Position numbers and translations under genes: made by a program. This document shows, piece after piece, positions 1-9,062 of a DNA stretch of 64,000 nucleotides (position 1 is its first letter; every line of letters starts with the position of its first letter). The notes beneath the pieces are model-generated. The model worked only from the letters and a program-made list of their open reading frames with translations, did not search any database and was not told the DNA's origin. Source of the DNA: CAWBRT01 sp963791145 (GTDB lineage: Bacteria > Acidobacteriota > Terriglobia > Terriglobales > Acidobacteriaceae); assembly GCA_963791145.1 (NCBI GenBank), contig CAWBRT010000003.1, forward strand, positions 310,001 to 374,000. The letters are read 5' to 3'.

Positions 1-791
1 CCGGCCACACTTCCCAGGCGTCCTTGAATTTGCCTCCTTGCATGAGTACAAAGGTGACCACCAGCCAGAAGGGGATAAGGATGGAGACGAAGGGCAACTG
101 CCGGCCGGCCATGGAGGACAGGGTGAGCTGATCGAGGCCGCTCACCGCGGACAGCATCACGATAGGCGTGCCAATGGCTCCGTACGCCACCGGGGCCGTG
201 TTGGCTATCAGGTTGAGCACGGCGGAGTCGAAGGCTGAGAAGCCCAGGCCCACCATCACCGCGCCGGCAATAGCTACCGGAGTCCCGAAGCCGGAGGTGC
301 CCTCGATGATCGCCCCGAAGGAGAAGGCAATCAGCAGTACCTGCAGGCGACGGTCAAAGGAGATGTGAATGATCGACTCCTTCACGATCTCGAACTTGCC
401 GGTGATGAGAGTCATGTTGTAGAGGTACATGGCTGCCACCACGATCCAGATGATGCCCAGAAAGCCGGAGAGCGAGCCGTAGGCAAAGGCCGAGAAGGCA
501 GACTTGAAGGGCATGCCGAAGACCAGGCAGGTGATGATGAAAGCGGCCACGACACCGCACAGTGCGGCATATGGCGCGCTGATGCCCAGATGGCGCATAC
601 CCTGCTTGTCCCGGTGCGGATGCAGGGCGATGAAATAGAGCAGTGTCACAATCGGGATGGCCGCTACGATCGTGGAAAGAGCGACATTGCCCAGAGGATT
701 GTAATTCTGATGGTACATCTGTGCTGCGTCGGCGCCGAAAACCGGGCAGGCAGCGAGAACCAGACCCAGCAGGGTCAAGAACCTTCTCATT
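1..791 (-). CDS. lctP: L-lactate permease (LctP/LldP family), 3' end cut by window edge
   Basis: Read from the reverse complement: ATG at 791, about 263 codons visible, and the gene runs off the left edge. The N-terminus (MRRFLTLLGLVLAACPVFGA) looks like a cleavable signal or first membrane segment. Several hydrophobic segments follow. The family hallmarks FSFGAIIEGTSGFGTPVAIA and NLIANTAPVAYGAIGTP match the lactate permease family (TC 2.A.14), which imports L-lactate or glycolate with protons at the inner membrane. The ribosome-binding site AGGAGGAG lies 5-6 nt before ATG. The gene is divergent from a FadR-type regulator and related to the full-length permease at 17979-19625, although the two proteins are clearly different. 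The C-terminal half cannot be assessed. Confidence 0.93.
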
Positions 792-937
792 TCACTCCTC
801 CTTGCAAGGATGCGCTCACCCCATGAGACGGCTTTCAGAGATCTCCCCCAATGGCGGGGGCGACCGGCGCCTGACCCGCCTGGGTGGAACCTCTGCCATG
901 AGACCTCCTGTTTGGGGAACGATAGAGCGGCTTCTGC

Positions 938-966
938 TATTTACATTGTTGATCTCCGGAAGTCAA
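938..966 (-). promoter_or_regulatory. sigma70-like promoter of the first lactate permease
   Basis: On the minus strand a -35 box TTGACT (961-966) is followed after exactly 17 bp by a -10 box TAAATA (938-943). It points toward the permease start at 791, which would give a leader of about 140 nt. That leader contains a small G/C hairpin (CCCCC/GGGGG arms, about 845-859). The operator-like palindrome at 981-989 sits just upstream of the -35 box. Start-site mapping has not been done. Confidence 0.6.
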
Positions 967-979
967 GCATATTATCATC

Positions 980-991
980 TTGTCTGACAGG
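980..991. promoter_or_regulatory. FadR/LldR-type operator palindrome TGTCTGACA
   Basis: TGTC-T-GACA is a perfect 9-bp palindrome in the intergenic region between the divergent permease and GntR/FadR genes. Operators of FCD-type GntR regulators commonly have this TTGTCTGACAA shape (family knowledge). The same core occurs at 17913-17921 before the second lactate permease, suggesting one regulator controls both (inference). Confidence 0.55.
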
Positions 992-1175
992 TTGCATTCT
1001 TCCGCCGCGCGCACAGTTTTCTGCGCCGAAAAACGTCGCCAGACTGCCGGCAAGAGAGTTTGTCCGTTCGTACAGGCTGGCGGTTGCACTACTCCAGATG
1101 CACTGGAATACCGCCTGTTGCTGCGTTGAAGCTTTCGACAGATCTGGTGGGTAAGATACCGGCCCGTAAGCGGGA

Positions 1176-1913
1176 GTGGACGTGGCGAATAGTATCGCGG
1201 TAAATGCGTTAAAACCCGTATCGCGCACTACGCTCAGCGAGCAGGTCGCCTTGCAGCTCGCCTCCGAGCTTACCGCCGGACGCTGGAAGCCCGGCGAGAA
1301 GCTGCCGTCGGAGGCGGAGCTCTGCAAGGTTTTCCGCGTCGGCCGCTCGACCTTGCGTGAGGCCCTCAAGTCTCTGGCATTCATCGGTTTGATTATGATG
1401 CGGGCGGGCGGCGGCAGTTACGTGGCAGAACAACCTTCCAAGTATCTGAACGGCCTGCTGCTCGGCAAGGGCGTGCTAAACACCCAGAAAGACATCCACG
1501 ACCTTACCGAGGCGCGCATCCTGCTGGAGGTGGAGGTGGCGGGCCTGTGCGCGCTGCGGGCCAGCGAGCAGGATCTGCGGGCGCTGGAGAAGCTCCTCAA
1601 GCAGATGAAGACCGCCATCGCTCAAGGCGGCGCGGGATTCCGCCAACTGGACCTCGGCTTCCACCTGGCCATCGCCGTCGGCAGCAAAAACCAGGTGCTC
1701 TCGGAGATGTTGAACCACATCCGCAAGGCCCTGCAGGAACTGATCACCAAGAGCCTGCAGCTGCCCGCCGGCATGGCGCTGGCCTACCGGCAGCACAGGC
1801 AGATTCTGGAAGTGCTCAAGCAGCGCAATCCGGCGCGGGCGCGCCAGACCATGCGCAGCCACCTGCGGGCTTTCCAGCGCGGCTACAACGTGCTGTTCCG
1901 GCTGCCGCAGTAA
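1176..1913 (+). CDS. GntR family, FadR subfamily (FCD domain) transcriptional regulator, LldR-like
   Basis: 245 aa from GTG. Residues ~17-85 form the GntR winged helix (SEQVALQLASELTAGRWKPG, LPSEAELCKVFRVGRSTLRE). Residues ~100-235 are a helical FCD ligand-binding domain. Its metal/ligand residues fit the family pattern: D in LDLGFHLAIA, H in FHLAIA, and a late H in MRSHLRAFQ. Length is normal for the family. The gene is divergent from a lactate permease with a palindrome between them, so it is probably a lactate-responsive repressor of the permease (inference from family and context). The GTG start has only a weak ribosome-binding site (gcgggag). Confidence 0.88.
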   Translation: MDVANSIAVNALKPVSRTTLSEQVALQLASELTAGRWKPGEKLPSEAELCKVFRVGRSTLREALKSLAFIGLIMMRAGGGSYVAEQPSKYLNGLLLGKGVLNTQKDIHDLTEARILLEVEVAGLCALRASEQDLRALEKLLKQMKTAIAQGGAGFRQLDLGFHLAIAVGSKNQVLSEMLNHIRKALQELITKSLQLPAGMALAYRQHRQILEVLKQRNPARARQTMRSHLRAFQRGYNVLFRLPQ

Positions 1914-1916
1914 ATC

Positions 1917-2142
1917 CATTTCAGATTTCAGATTTTTGATTTCAGATTGCGGAGAAAGATCGAATTGCTGGAGCTGCAATTCGAGGCAAACGCAAAACCC
2001 ACATCTGCCAACTACGGGCAGATGTAAAGCATTTTAGATTTCAGTTTCGATCTCAGATTGAGCGGTGAGCCCGCATGAGCCAACCTCTCATTCGGGCCCG
2101 AGCAGCCGTCAATCTGAAATCTGCAATCGAAAATCTTAAATG
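1917..2142. repeat. Inverted intergenic repeat, ATCTGAAATC word family, with inner CACATCTGCC hairpin
   Basis: Left arm (1917-1948) repeats the word ATTTCAGATTTC. The right arm (2109-2142) carries its complement (CAATCTGAAATCTGCAATC) and abuts the rplS stop codon. Between them, CCCACATCTGCC (1998-2009) pairs with GGCAGATGT (2017-2025) across a 7-nt loop. The element separates the convergent GntR and rplS genes, so a two-way terminator role is plausible. No other gene is seen in this stretch. Confidence 0.7.
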
Positions 2143-2144
2143 CC

Positions 2145-2492
2145 TTACTCGACTTCCTTGAGCCGTGCGGCCTTGCCGCGCAGTCCGCGGAGGTAGTAGA
2201 GCTTGGCGCGGCGGACCTTGCCGGAGCGCACGACCTCGACCTTGTCGATCACCTTGGAGTTGAGCGGGAAGATGCGCTCGACGCCCTGGCCGAAGCTCAT
2301 CTTGCGCACCGTGAAGCTGGCCTGCGGGCCGCGGCTCTTCTTGATGACCACGCCCTCGAAAGCCTGCAGGCGTTCCTTGTCACCCTCTTTGATCTTGACC
2401 TGAACGCGAACCGTATCGCCCGGACCGAACTGGGGAAGGTCAGTGCGCTGCGCTTTGGCCAGCAACCGTGTGATGATCGGTGAAGTAGACAT
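2145..2492 (-). CDS. rplS: 50S ribosomal protein L19
   Basis: 115 aa, full length for L19. L19 sits at the 30S-50S subunit interface. It matches along its length: PQFGPGDTVRVQVKIKEGDK, VERIFPLNSKVIDKVEVVR and the basic C-terminal GKVRRAKLYYLRGLRGKAARL. It is the last gene of the rpsP-khpA-rimM-trmD-rplS operon, an order conserved in many bacteria. The ATG at 2492 is followed downstream by a word-repeat element right after the stop codon. Identification is secure. Confidence 0.97.
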   Translation of the reverse strand: MSTSPIITRLLAKAQRTDLPQFGPGDTVRVQVKIKEGDKERLQAFEGVVIKKSRGPQASFTVRKMSFGQGVERIFPLNSKVIDKVEVVRSGKVRRAKLYYLRGLRGKAARLKEVE

Positions 2493-2525
2493 ATATATTT
2501 CCTCTCATTCCCGGCGGTCGGGGTT

Positions 2526-2556
2526 CCCGGCAAACGCCGTCATTGCGTTTGCCGGG
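2526..2556. repeat. Perfect hairpin of the GGCAAACGC family
   Basis: CCCGGCAAACGC (2526-2537), loop CGTCATT, GCGTTTGCCGGG (2545-2556). It lies in the rplS-trmD gap. A second member at 36936-36968 has the same loop shape (CGTCTTT) and a differently sequenced but still paired stem, and a diverged copy lies at about 27245-27300. A dispersed REP-like or RNA hairpin is likely. Confidence 0.65.
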
Positions 2557-2601
2557 GTGATCGTAGCTTCTGGTGGCGCACCGCCCGGCAAAATTCAAAA
2601 A

Positions 2602-3426
2602 TCAACGGCCCGGATGCTCGATCTCTTCGAGCAAGGCCTGGTCTTCCCGGCTGAGCGATACCTGCCGCAACAAGTCGGGACGGTTCCTCAGCGTCTTTTC
2701 CAGCGCGCAACGTTTGCGCCAGCGCCGTATCTGCTCATGGTTCCCGTTCAACAATACTTCCGGGACGGCCATGCCGCGAAACTCCGCCGGGCGCGTGTAG
2801 TGCGCGTAATCGAGCAGCCCGCCGGCGGAGACGGTCGAGTCCGGCTCGGGACGCCCGCGCTCGTCGAAGCGTACCGGCGCTTTCAGCGCGCTGAAGCTCT
2901 CCTGGCGCGAGGAGGCTTCGTTGCCCAGCGCTCCTTCCAGCAGGCGCGTCACCGTATCGACGATCAGCGCCGCTCCCAGCTCGCCGCCGCTCATGACGAA
3001 GTTGCCGATCGAAATCTCGCGGTCGGCCAGATGCTCCGTCACCCGCTCGTCCACGCCTTCATAGCGCCCGCAGATCAGCACGATGCGTTCGAGGGCGGCG
3101 AGCTCGGCAGCCATCGGCTGGTCATAGAGCCTGCCTTGGGCCGAGAGCACAATCACGCTCTCGCGAACGGCGCCCTTGAACCGCTCCGCCCGCGGCGCCA
3201 CGCCGAGCGATTCGATGCACTCAAACAGCGGCTCGGGTTTCAGCACCATGCCCTCACCGCCGCCGAAGGGCCGGTCGTCCACCGTCTTGTGGCGGTCATG
3301 CGCAAAGGCCCGCAGGTCGTGAACCGCAACGTCCACGATGGCGGCCTCGCGCGCGCGGCGCACAATGCCGTACTCCAGAGGCCCACGAAAGAAGTCCGGA
3401 AAGATAGTGATGATCTCGAACTTCAT
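2602..3426 (-). CDS. trmD: tRNA (guanine37-N1)-methyltransferase
   Basis: 274 aa. TrmD methylates G37 next to the anticodon using S-adenosylmethionine and prevents +1 frameshifting. The N-terminus MKFEIITIFPDFF is typical. The trefoil-knot SAM-binding motifs are all present: GGGEGMVLKPEPLFE, LICGRYEGVDERV and NFVMSGGELGAALIVDTVTRL, the last containing the catalytic Asp loop. The C-terminal helical domain ends with HYTRPAEFRGMAVPEVLLNG. It is the fourth gene of the ribosomal operon, between rimM and rplS. A word-repeat element at 3429-3531 separates it from rimM. Confidence 0.97.
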   Translation of the reverse strand: MKFEIITIFPDFFRGPLEYGIVRRAREAAIVDVAVHDLRAFAHDRHKTVDDRPFGGGEGMVLKPEPLFECIESLGVAPRAERFKGAVRESVIVLSAQGRLYDQPMAAELAALERIVLICGRYEGVDERVTEHLADREISIGNFVMSGGELGAALIVDTVTRLLEGALGNEASSRQESFSALKAPVRFDERGRPEPDSTVSAGGLLDYAHYTRPAEFRGMAVPEVLLNGNHEQIRRWRKRCALEKTLRNRPDLLRQVSLSREDQALLEEIEHPGR

Positions 3427-3428
3427 TT

Positions 3429-3531
3429 TAGGGATCAGGGATTAGGGGTTAGGGAATAGAGATAATCCGGCGACTTACTCCTTAATGTTCAGCATTCGAC
3501 TATTCCCTACACCCTAATCCCTAACCCCTCT
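3429..3531. repeat. Inverted intergenic repeat, AGGGATTAGGGGTTAGGG word family
   Basis: The left arm (about 3429-3457) repeats AGGGATTAGGGGTTAGGG and the right arm (about 3504-3531) carries CTATTCCCTA and CCCTAATCCCTAACCCC. They can fold back on each other. The element lies inside an operon, between trmD and rimM, so it may attenuate or stabilise mRNA rather than end transcription. A fragment of the same word family is seen at about 40904-40920. Confidence 0.65.
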
Positions 3532-4077
3532 CCTTTTCAGCGGAGCGTCCAACTCCAGCATGCCTTCCGGCAGAACCAGCTCGATGCGCCTGGCCGCCAG
3601 GTCTACCTTGCGGGTATAGCTTTCAACGAAGGGAATCAAGTACTCCTTCGCTCCCTCACGAATCTCCAGCAGCGGCGCTTCGCCGGCCCCAAATACCACG
3701 TTGCTGATACGTCCCAATTCACGCCACGCTTCACCATCGATGGCAAAAACCTGGCAGCCGGTCAGATCACTGATGTAAAACGCGCCCTCTTCCAGCTCGG
3801 CCCGCTCGGCCCGGGGAATCTGGATTTCAGCTCCCGTCAGCTCGCCTGCCGCATCGATGCTGTCGATGCCGGCGAACTTCAGAATCATGCGGCCCTTGTG
3901 CGGCCAGAAGTTCTCCAGTTCAAGCTCGCGGCGGCGGTCATCCGTTCCCAGGGCAAACAGCCGCCGGCGCTCGGCAAACCGCTCGGGAAAATCCGTGAAC
4001 AGCTCGGCTGCTACTTCGCCGGCGCGGCCCTGGGGCTTGACGACGCGGGCGATGGTCAGAAACTCGCCGGTGGTCAT
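3514..4077 (-). CDS. rimM: 16S rRNA processing protein RimM
   Basis: 187 aa from ATG 4077 (MTTGEFLTIARVVKPQGRAG). A longer in-frame reading to 4197 overlaps khpA and has no RimM similarity, so the shorter start is preferred. The N-terminal RimM barrel begins at FLTIARVVKPQGRAGEVAAE. The C-terminal PRC-like barrel includes AFYISDLTGCQVF and the late motif EYLIPFVESYTRKVDLAARR. RimM binds S19 and helps mature the head of the 30S subunit. It sits in the conserved operon between khpA and trmD. The 3' end overlaps the right arm of the word-repeat at 3504-3531. Confidence 0.95.
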   Translation of the reverse strand: MTTGEFLTIARVVKPQGRAGEVAAELFTDFPERFAERRRLFALGTDDRRRELELENFWPHKGRMILKFAGIDSIDAAGELTGAEIQIPRAERAELEEGAFYISDLTGCQVFAIDGEAWRELGRISNVVFGAGEAPLLEIREGAKEYLIPFVESYTRKVDLAARRIELVLPEGMLELDAPLKRRGVRD

Positions 4078-4172
4078 GGCACAAATTCCGGGGTCCTCAT
4101 TGCGCCCACTGTTGGCGCGATGGGGCTGAATTCCGTGGTCCCAGCACGCCCGGTTCCGGCGCGGGGGTGGCT

Positions 4173-4427
4173 CTATTCGAGAATCTCCAGCGAGCAACGC
4201 CTTCCGGCCCTGGCCGCCGAAGCCGAAAGCAGCGTGCGCAATGCCTTGGCGGTACGCCCGGAGCGGCCGATGACGCGGCCCATATCGCTCTCGGCGACGC
4301 TCAACTCGAGCACCAGGGTCTCGCCTTCCTGGACGGCCTCGATCTCCACTTCGTCGGGGTGATCGACCAGTGCTTTGGTCACTTCCAGGATCAGTTTCTG
4401 GACGTCGCCAGCGTAGCCGCCGTTCAT
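4173..4427 (-). CDS. khpA: KH-domain RNA-binding protein KhpA (YlqC)
   Basis: 84 aa from ATG 4427 (MNGGYAGDVQKLILEVTKAL), with a GAGGAGCC ribosome-binding sequence upstream. A longer reading overlaps rpsP and looks spurious. The type-II KH fold shows the GxxG loop in MGRVIGRSGRTAKALRTLL. KhpA-type proteins bind RNA with KhpB/Jag and affect cell elongation and sRNA regulation in Gram-positives. Its place between rpsP and rimM is conserved across phyla. Confidence 0.92.
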   Translation of the reverse strand: MNGGYAGDVQKLILEVTKALVDHPDEVEIEAVQEGETLVLELSVAESDMGRVIGRSGRTAKALRTLLSASAARAGRRCSLEILE

Positions 4428-4482
4428 CCCTGGCTCCTCATGCCCATCCAGCGCCAACAAACTACGTCGGATCGGGTGGAAT

Positions 4483-4734
4483 CTACGCCACTGTCCCGGC
4501 CGCGGGCTGCTTCTCAAACAGCTTGTTGACCCGCTCCGACATCTTGGCGCCCTTGGAGACCCAGTACTGGATGCGGTCGCGCTTCAGGTCGATTGTGGCC
4601 GGAGTGGTGCGCGGGTTATAAAGTCCAACTACCTCGACGGAGCGGCCGTTGCGGGCGCGTTCCTTTTCAATCACCACGACGCGGTAAACAGGCTGCTTGC
4701 GCGCGCCACGGCGCGACAGACGAATCATTAACAC
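4483..4734 (-). CDS. rpsP: 30S ribosomal protein S16
   Basis: 83 aa, normal S16 length. MLMIRLSRRGARKQPVYRVV, then VEVVGLYNPRTTPATIDLKR and VSKGAKMSERVNKLFEKQP are diagnostic. S16 stabilises the 5' domain of 16S rRNA. It is the first gene of the operon khpA-rimM-trmD-rplS that follows on the minus strand. The leader upstream (4735-5144) is about 400 bp and contains pairable arms. Ffh, often upstream of rpsP in other phyla, is not here. Confidence 0.97.
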   Translation of the reverse strand: MLMIRLSRRGARKQPVYRVVVIEKERARNGRSVEVVGLYNPRTTPATIDLKRDRIQYWVSKGAKMSERVNKLFEKQPAAGTVA

Positions 4735-5144
4735 TGAACTCTATTCCTTTCGCTAGGTATGCCGGACGGAACAACCCATGGGCAAACTTTTACGCCCGCG
4801 CCGGAACACGGAGGCCCGGCGCACTTAGACGGCAAACATATATTATGCCGGAACTTGCGGGGAAGCTCAAGAAGGACGGTGGGAAGCACCCCGCCAGCCA
4901 TGGTTACCCCAAGGCTGGCGCCCACGTTAGCCGGCTCTGGGCAGCCTTAGATACAACTACCCACCTTAGCTCGCTTCGACCACCCCACCGGATGCAACCG
5001 ATCGCTCTTTTGGGGTGAAAGGAAATCATGCCCAAGCTGGAGTCTCTCTAGCCAAAGGCTCTATTGGGCGGCATCCGGCGGGGACCCCGGCGCTTCGCGA
5101 AGGTGGGGCACCTGCAATCTTCAATCTGCAATTATCTGAAATCT
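4735..5144 (-). other. Gene-free region and possible structured leader upstream of rpsP
   Basis: No convincing protein is encoded on either strand. A perfect 8-bp stem (CGCCAGCC 4892-4899, GGCTGGCG 4913-4920) and neighbouring G/C-rich arms suggest RNA structure upstream of rpsP. I checked by eye for SRP RNA, RNase P RNA, tmRNA and 6S RNA consensus blocks and found none. The part next to the purB stop (about 5111-5146) is one arm of the ATCTGAAATC word repeat. Confidence 0.3.
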
Positions 5145-6467
<1,323 letters not shown>

Positions 6468-6713
6468 AGTGCGGCTCCTTCCGCCCCCGGCAAGCCCAGC
6501 CATGGACTCCTTCGGGAAAAACTCAAGCCGGCCCATGACGGAGTCTCATGGTCAAAGACTTCATTGTCCACTTCCGGGGGCGCTGCATCTAAATCTAAGT
6601 TCTTTGAATGCGGTGAACTCTTTATTTTAACGCAGCCGTCTTCTCTCCCAGAGGCCTACGAGGCCGTGGAAGCCAAAAACTATCGCATGACGATCAAGAA
6701 CGGAGCCTTCTCG

Positions 6714-7256
6714 ATGGCGAGTCCGACCGAGCTGCAACCGCACGATTACCGCGCCCTGGCCGCGTTTCGCTACAGCATACGCAAGTTCCTGCGCTTCAGT
6801 GAAGAGGCGGCCCGCGAGACCGGTATTGAACCGCAGCATCACCAACTGATGCTGGCCCTAAAGGGACTTCCCGACGGGATCCGCGCCACGGTCGGCGAAC
6901 TGGCGGAGCGGCTGCAGATCCAGCATCACAGCTCGGTCGAGCTCATCAACCGGCTGGTGGAACAGGGGCTGGTACAGCGCAAGCGCTCGGGCGAGGACCG
7001 GCGGCAGGTGCTCATCTCATTGACCGCGCGGGGCGAGCGCATGTTGCGCGAGCTCTCGATTCACCATCGCCAGGAGTTGCAGGCCACGGCGCCGGAGCTG
7101 ATTGCGGCGCTGCGCAGCGTCCTCGGCGGCGGGCGGCGCCCACCAAGCCGCACTTCCTCGTCCCCGCGAACGCAAAATCGGCACTCAACGGGAACGCCGC
7201 GGGCACGGAGGACAGCGCATGTGGGGACTCCGGCAGCGCGGCGGAATATCCGCTGA
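6714..7256 (+). CDS. MarR family transcriptional regulator
   Basis: 180 aa if the ATG at 6714 (MASPTELQPHDYRALAAFR) is used. GGAG lies about 9 nt upstream, and an earlier ATG at 6687 is possible. The winged helix covers residues ~50-125: HHQLMLALKGLP, VGELAERLQIQHHSSVELIN, VQRKRSGEDRRQVLISLT. MarR proteins are dimeric repressors that often respond to aromatic compounds or oxidants. The tail beyond about residue 140 is Arg/Pro-rich and lacks family similarity, so the authentic stop may have been lost by a frameshift near 7130 (inference). Confidence 0.85.
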   Translation: MASPTELQPHDYRALAAFRYSIRKFLRFSEEAARETGIEPQHHQLMLALKGLPDGIRATVGELAERLQIQHHSSVELINRLVEQGLVQRKRSGEDRRQVLISLTARGERMLRELSIHHRQELQATAPELIAALRSVLGGGRRPPSRTSSSPRTQNRHSTGTPRARRTAHVGTPAARRNIR

Positions 7257-7275
7257 TGCCTGATGCGGGTGGTCC

Positions 7276-7302
7276 CATATCTGCGAACGGTGAGCAGATA
7301 TG
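7276..7302. repeat. Hairpin of the CA(C/T)ATCTGC family
   Basis: CATATCTGC pairs with GCAGATATG across a 9-nt loop between convergent genes. Its core resembles the hairpins at 1998-2025 and 48424-48454 (CCCACATCTGCC/GGCAGATGTGGG), suggesting a dispersed family. Confidence 0.45.
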
Positions 7303-7339
7303 AGGCGCCAGCCGTTACCATTCGTGGAAGCCTACGCTT

Positions 7340-7618
7340 CTACTTCTCTGTTCCGACCGGATCGTCGACGCTGATCCCCAGAAGTTCGCTCATCTCCTGG
7401 TAAAGAAAGCCCTGCCCAGGGCGGTATGGCTGCACCCAAATGCCATCCATGACGAATTGCGGGATGGCGCGCTTGCCGACGTGGCGGATAAGCTCTTCCG
7501 CCGCTCCCGGCGTACTCTCGATATCGATCTCTCGATAAGGAATCTTGTGCGTTTCCAGGAATTGTTTTGCTACACGACAATCACGGCACCAAGGTGCGGA
7601 ATAGACTATGAGTTCCAT
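7340..7618 (-). CDS. Glutaredoxin-like thioredoxin-fold protein
   Basis: 92 aa with MELIVYSAPWCRDCRVAKQF. The redox motif is CRDC (CxxC). The cis-Pro loop KRAIPQFVMDG and the downstream helix complete a glutaredoxin fold. Such proteins reduce disulfides using glutathione or other thiols in the cytoplasm. CRDC differs from the common CPYC, so the specific partner is unknown. It is a single gene convergent with the MarR gene, and a hairpin (CATATCTGC 7276-7284, GCAGATATG 7294-7302) lies between the two stops. Confidence 0.85.
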   Translation of the reverse strand: MELIVYSAPWCRDCRVAKQFLETHKIPYREIDIESTPGAAEELIRHVGKRAIPQFVMDGIWVQPYRPGQGFLYQEMSELLGISVDDPVGTEK

Positions 7619-7864
7619 ATGAGTTCCAGATCTGCTGCTGATTATAGCGCGATTTTGCGTCCTGTTTGAGATGTAACGAGGGGGTAGAGCGTCCTCGCTA
7701 TCGGTGCTTTGCTTTGCTCCCCTCAGCTAGTATTCTCGTGACACCAGGAGTTCGTGACATTGGCGGTGGGATCCGGCGAAATACGGTGAGACAGGCCGTA
7801 TCGCTGTCGAGTCCTGGTTGTCCGGCAAGGGAAAGCAGCAGGCGAGAATCGCAATCGAGGAGAG

Positions 7865-8971
7865 ATGAGCATGCGGCATTACAAGATCGCGGTAGCACCC
7901 GGAGACGGCATCGGCGCGGAAGTGTTTGCTGAGGCCCAAAAAGCCCTGCAAGCGCTGGCCGAGTTGGACGGAGGCCTGAAGTTCGAAACCAAAGAGTTCG
8001 ACTGGGGCTGCGAACGTTATCTGAAACAGGGCTCGATGATGCCCGCCGACACCCTCAAGATGGTGGAGAGCGAGGGCTTTAACGCCATCCTGCTCGGCCC
8101 GGTCGGCGACCCGCGCGTGCCCGACCACATCTCGCTCTGGGGCATGTTGCTGCCCTTCCGCCAGGGCTTCGACCAGTACATCAATCTGCGCCCCGTGCGT
8201 CTGCTCGAGGGCGTCCCCGGACCGCTGGCAGGCAAAGGCCCCAAGGAAATTGACTTCATCTGCGTGCGCGAAAACGTCGAGGGCGAATACTGCGGCAGCG
8301 GCGGGCGCATGTACCGCGGCACACCCGACGAGATCGCCACCCAGACGGGCGTCTTCACCCGCCGCGGAACCGAGCGCGTGATCCGCTACGCCTTCGAGTG
8401 CGCGCGCCAGAACAAGCGCAAGAAGGTCACGAGCGCCACCAAGTCTAACGCCATCAACCACAGCATGGTCTTCTGGGATGACATCTTCCGTGAGGTGGCG
8501 GCCAAGTATCCGGAGATCACGCACGAGCAGCAACTGATCGACTCCATGTGCGCCCGCTTTGTCATGAAGCCGGAGAGCCTCGACGTGGTGGTCGCCTCCA
8601 ACCTCTTCGGCGACATCCTTACCGACCTGGGAGCGGCCATCGCCGGCAGCATGGGACTGGCACCCAGCGCCAACCTCAACCCGGAACGCAAATATCCGAG
8701 CCTCTTCCAGGCAATCCACGGCTCGGCGCCCGACATCGCCGGCAAGGGCATCTCGAATCCGATCGCCACCCTGTGGTCGGTTTCGATGATGCTGGACCAC
8801 CTGGGAGAGCCGGCGCTCGGAGCCGCGCTGCTGAAGGCCATCGAGCAGGTACTGGCCGCCGGCAAGGTGCGCACGCCGGACCTGGGCGGCAAGGCGAAGA
8901 CTCGGGAGACCGGCAAGGCCATCCTCGATGCCTTGCAGAAACCGAAGGCCTCGGGCGTGAGTTCGCGCTGA
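7865..8971 (+). CDS. Tartrate/D-malate dehydrogenase-type NAD-dependent oxidative decarboxylase (isopropylmalate dehydrogenase family)
   Basis: 368 aa. The fold is that of the isocitrate/isopropylmalate dehydrogenases. YKIAVAPGDGIGAEVFAEAQ starts the dinucleotide domain, and the metal-binding signature is VVASNLFGDILTDLGAAIAG. The stretch GPVGDPRVPDHISLWGMLLP and RENVEGEYCGSGGR resemble tartrate dehydrogenase/decarboxylase (TtuC, YeaU/DmlA) more than LeuB. The likely reaction is oxidation and decarboxylation of D-malate or tartrate, or both. Substrate cannot be fixed from sequence. A strong terminator follows at 8998-9027. No leuCD neighbours, which argues against a leucine role. Confidence 0.85.
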   Translation: MSMRHYKIAVAPGDGIGAEVFAEAQKALQALAELDGGLKFETKEFDWGCERYLKQGSMMPADTLKMVESEGFNAILLGPVGDPRVPDHISLWGMLLPFRQGFDQYINLRPVRLLEGVPGPLAGKGPKEIDFICVRENVEGEYCGSGGRMYRGTPDEIATQTGVFTRRGTERVIRYAFECARQNKRKKVTSATKSNAINHSMVFWDDIFREVAAKYPEITHEQQLIDSMCARFVMKPESLDVVVASNLFGDILTDLGAAIAGSMGLAPSANLNPERKYPSLFQAIHGSAPDIAGKGISNPIATLWSVSMMLDHLGEPALGAALLKAIEQVLAAGKVRTPDLGGKAKTRETGKAILDALQKPKASGVSSR

Positions 8972-8997
8972 CTTCGCTTGCAGGCCACGCGATTCGC

Positions 8998-9027
8998 AAA
9001 GCCCCATCTCTCGCGGGATGGGGCTTT
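8998..9027 (+). terminator. Rho-independent-type terminator after the dehydrogenase
   Basis: AAAGCCCCATC (8998-9008), loop TCTCGCGG, GATGGGGCTTT (9017-9027): an 11-bp perfect stem ending in a short T run. It lies 26 bp after the stop codon. Confidence 0.8.
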
Positions 9028-9062
9028 CTGATTGTGATTGCGCCCTAAGAACTGGAACTCGC

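Noticed and set aside
2443..3459. 338-aa plus-strand reading opposite trmD
   Set aside because: Antisense to TrmD, low-complexity protein without family marks.
4735..5144. SRP RNA, RNase P RNA, tmRNA or 6S RNA gene
   Set aside because: None of the conserved blocks of these RNAs was found by reading either strand.
9018..9062. ATG at 9018 as start for the RlmD-like gene
   Set aside because: It lies in the stem of the preceding terminator; the TTG at 9063 begins the family-like N-terminus.
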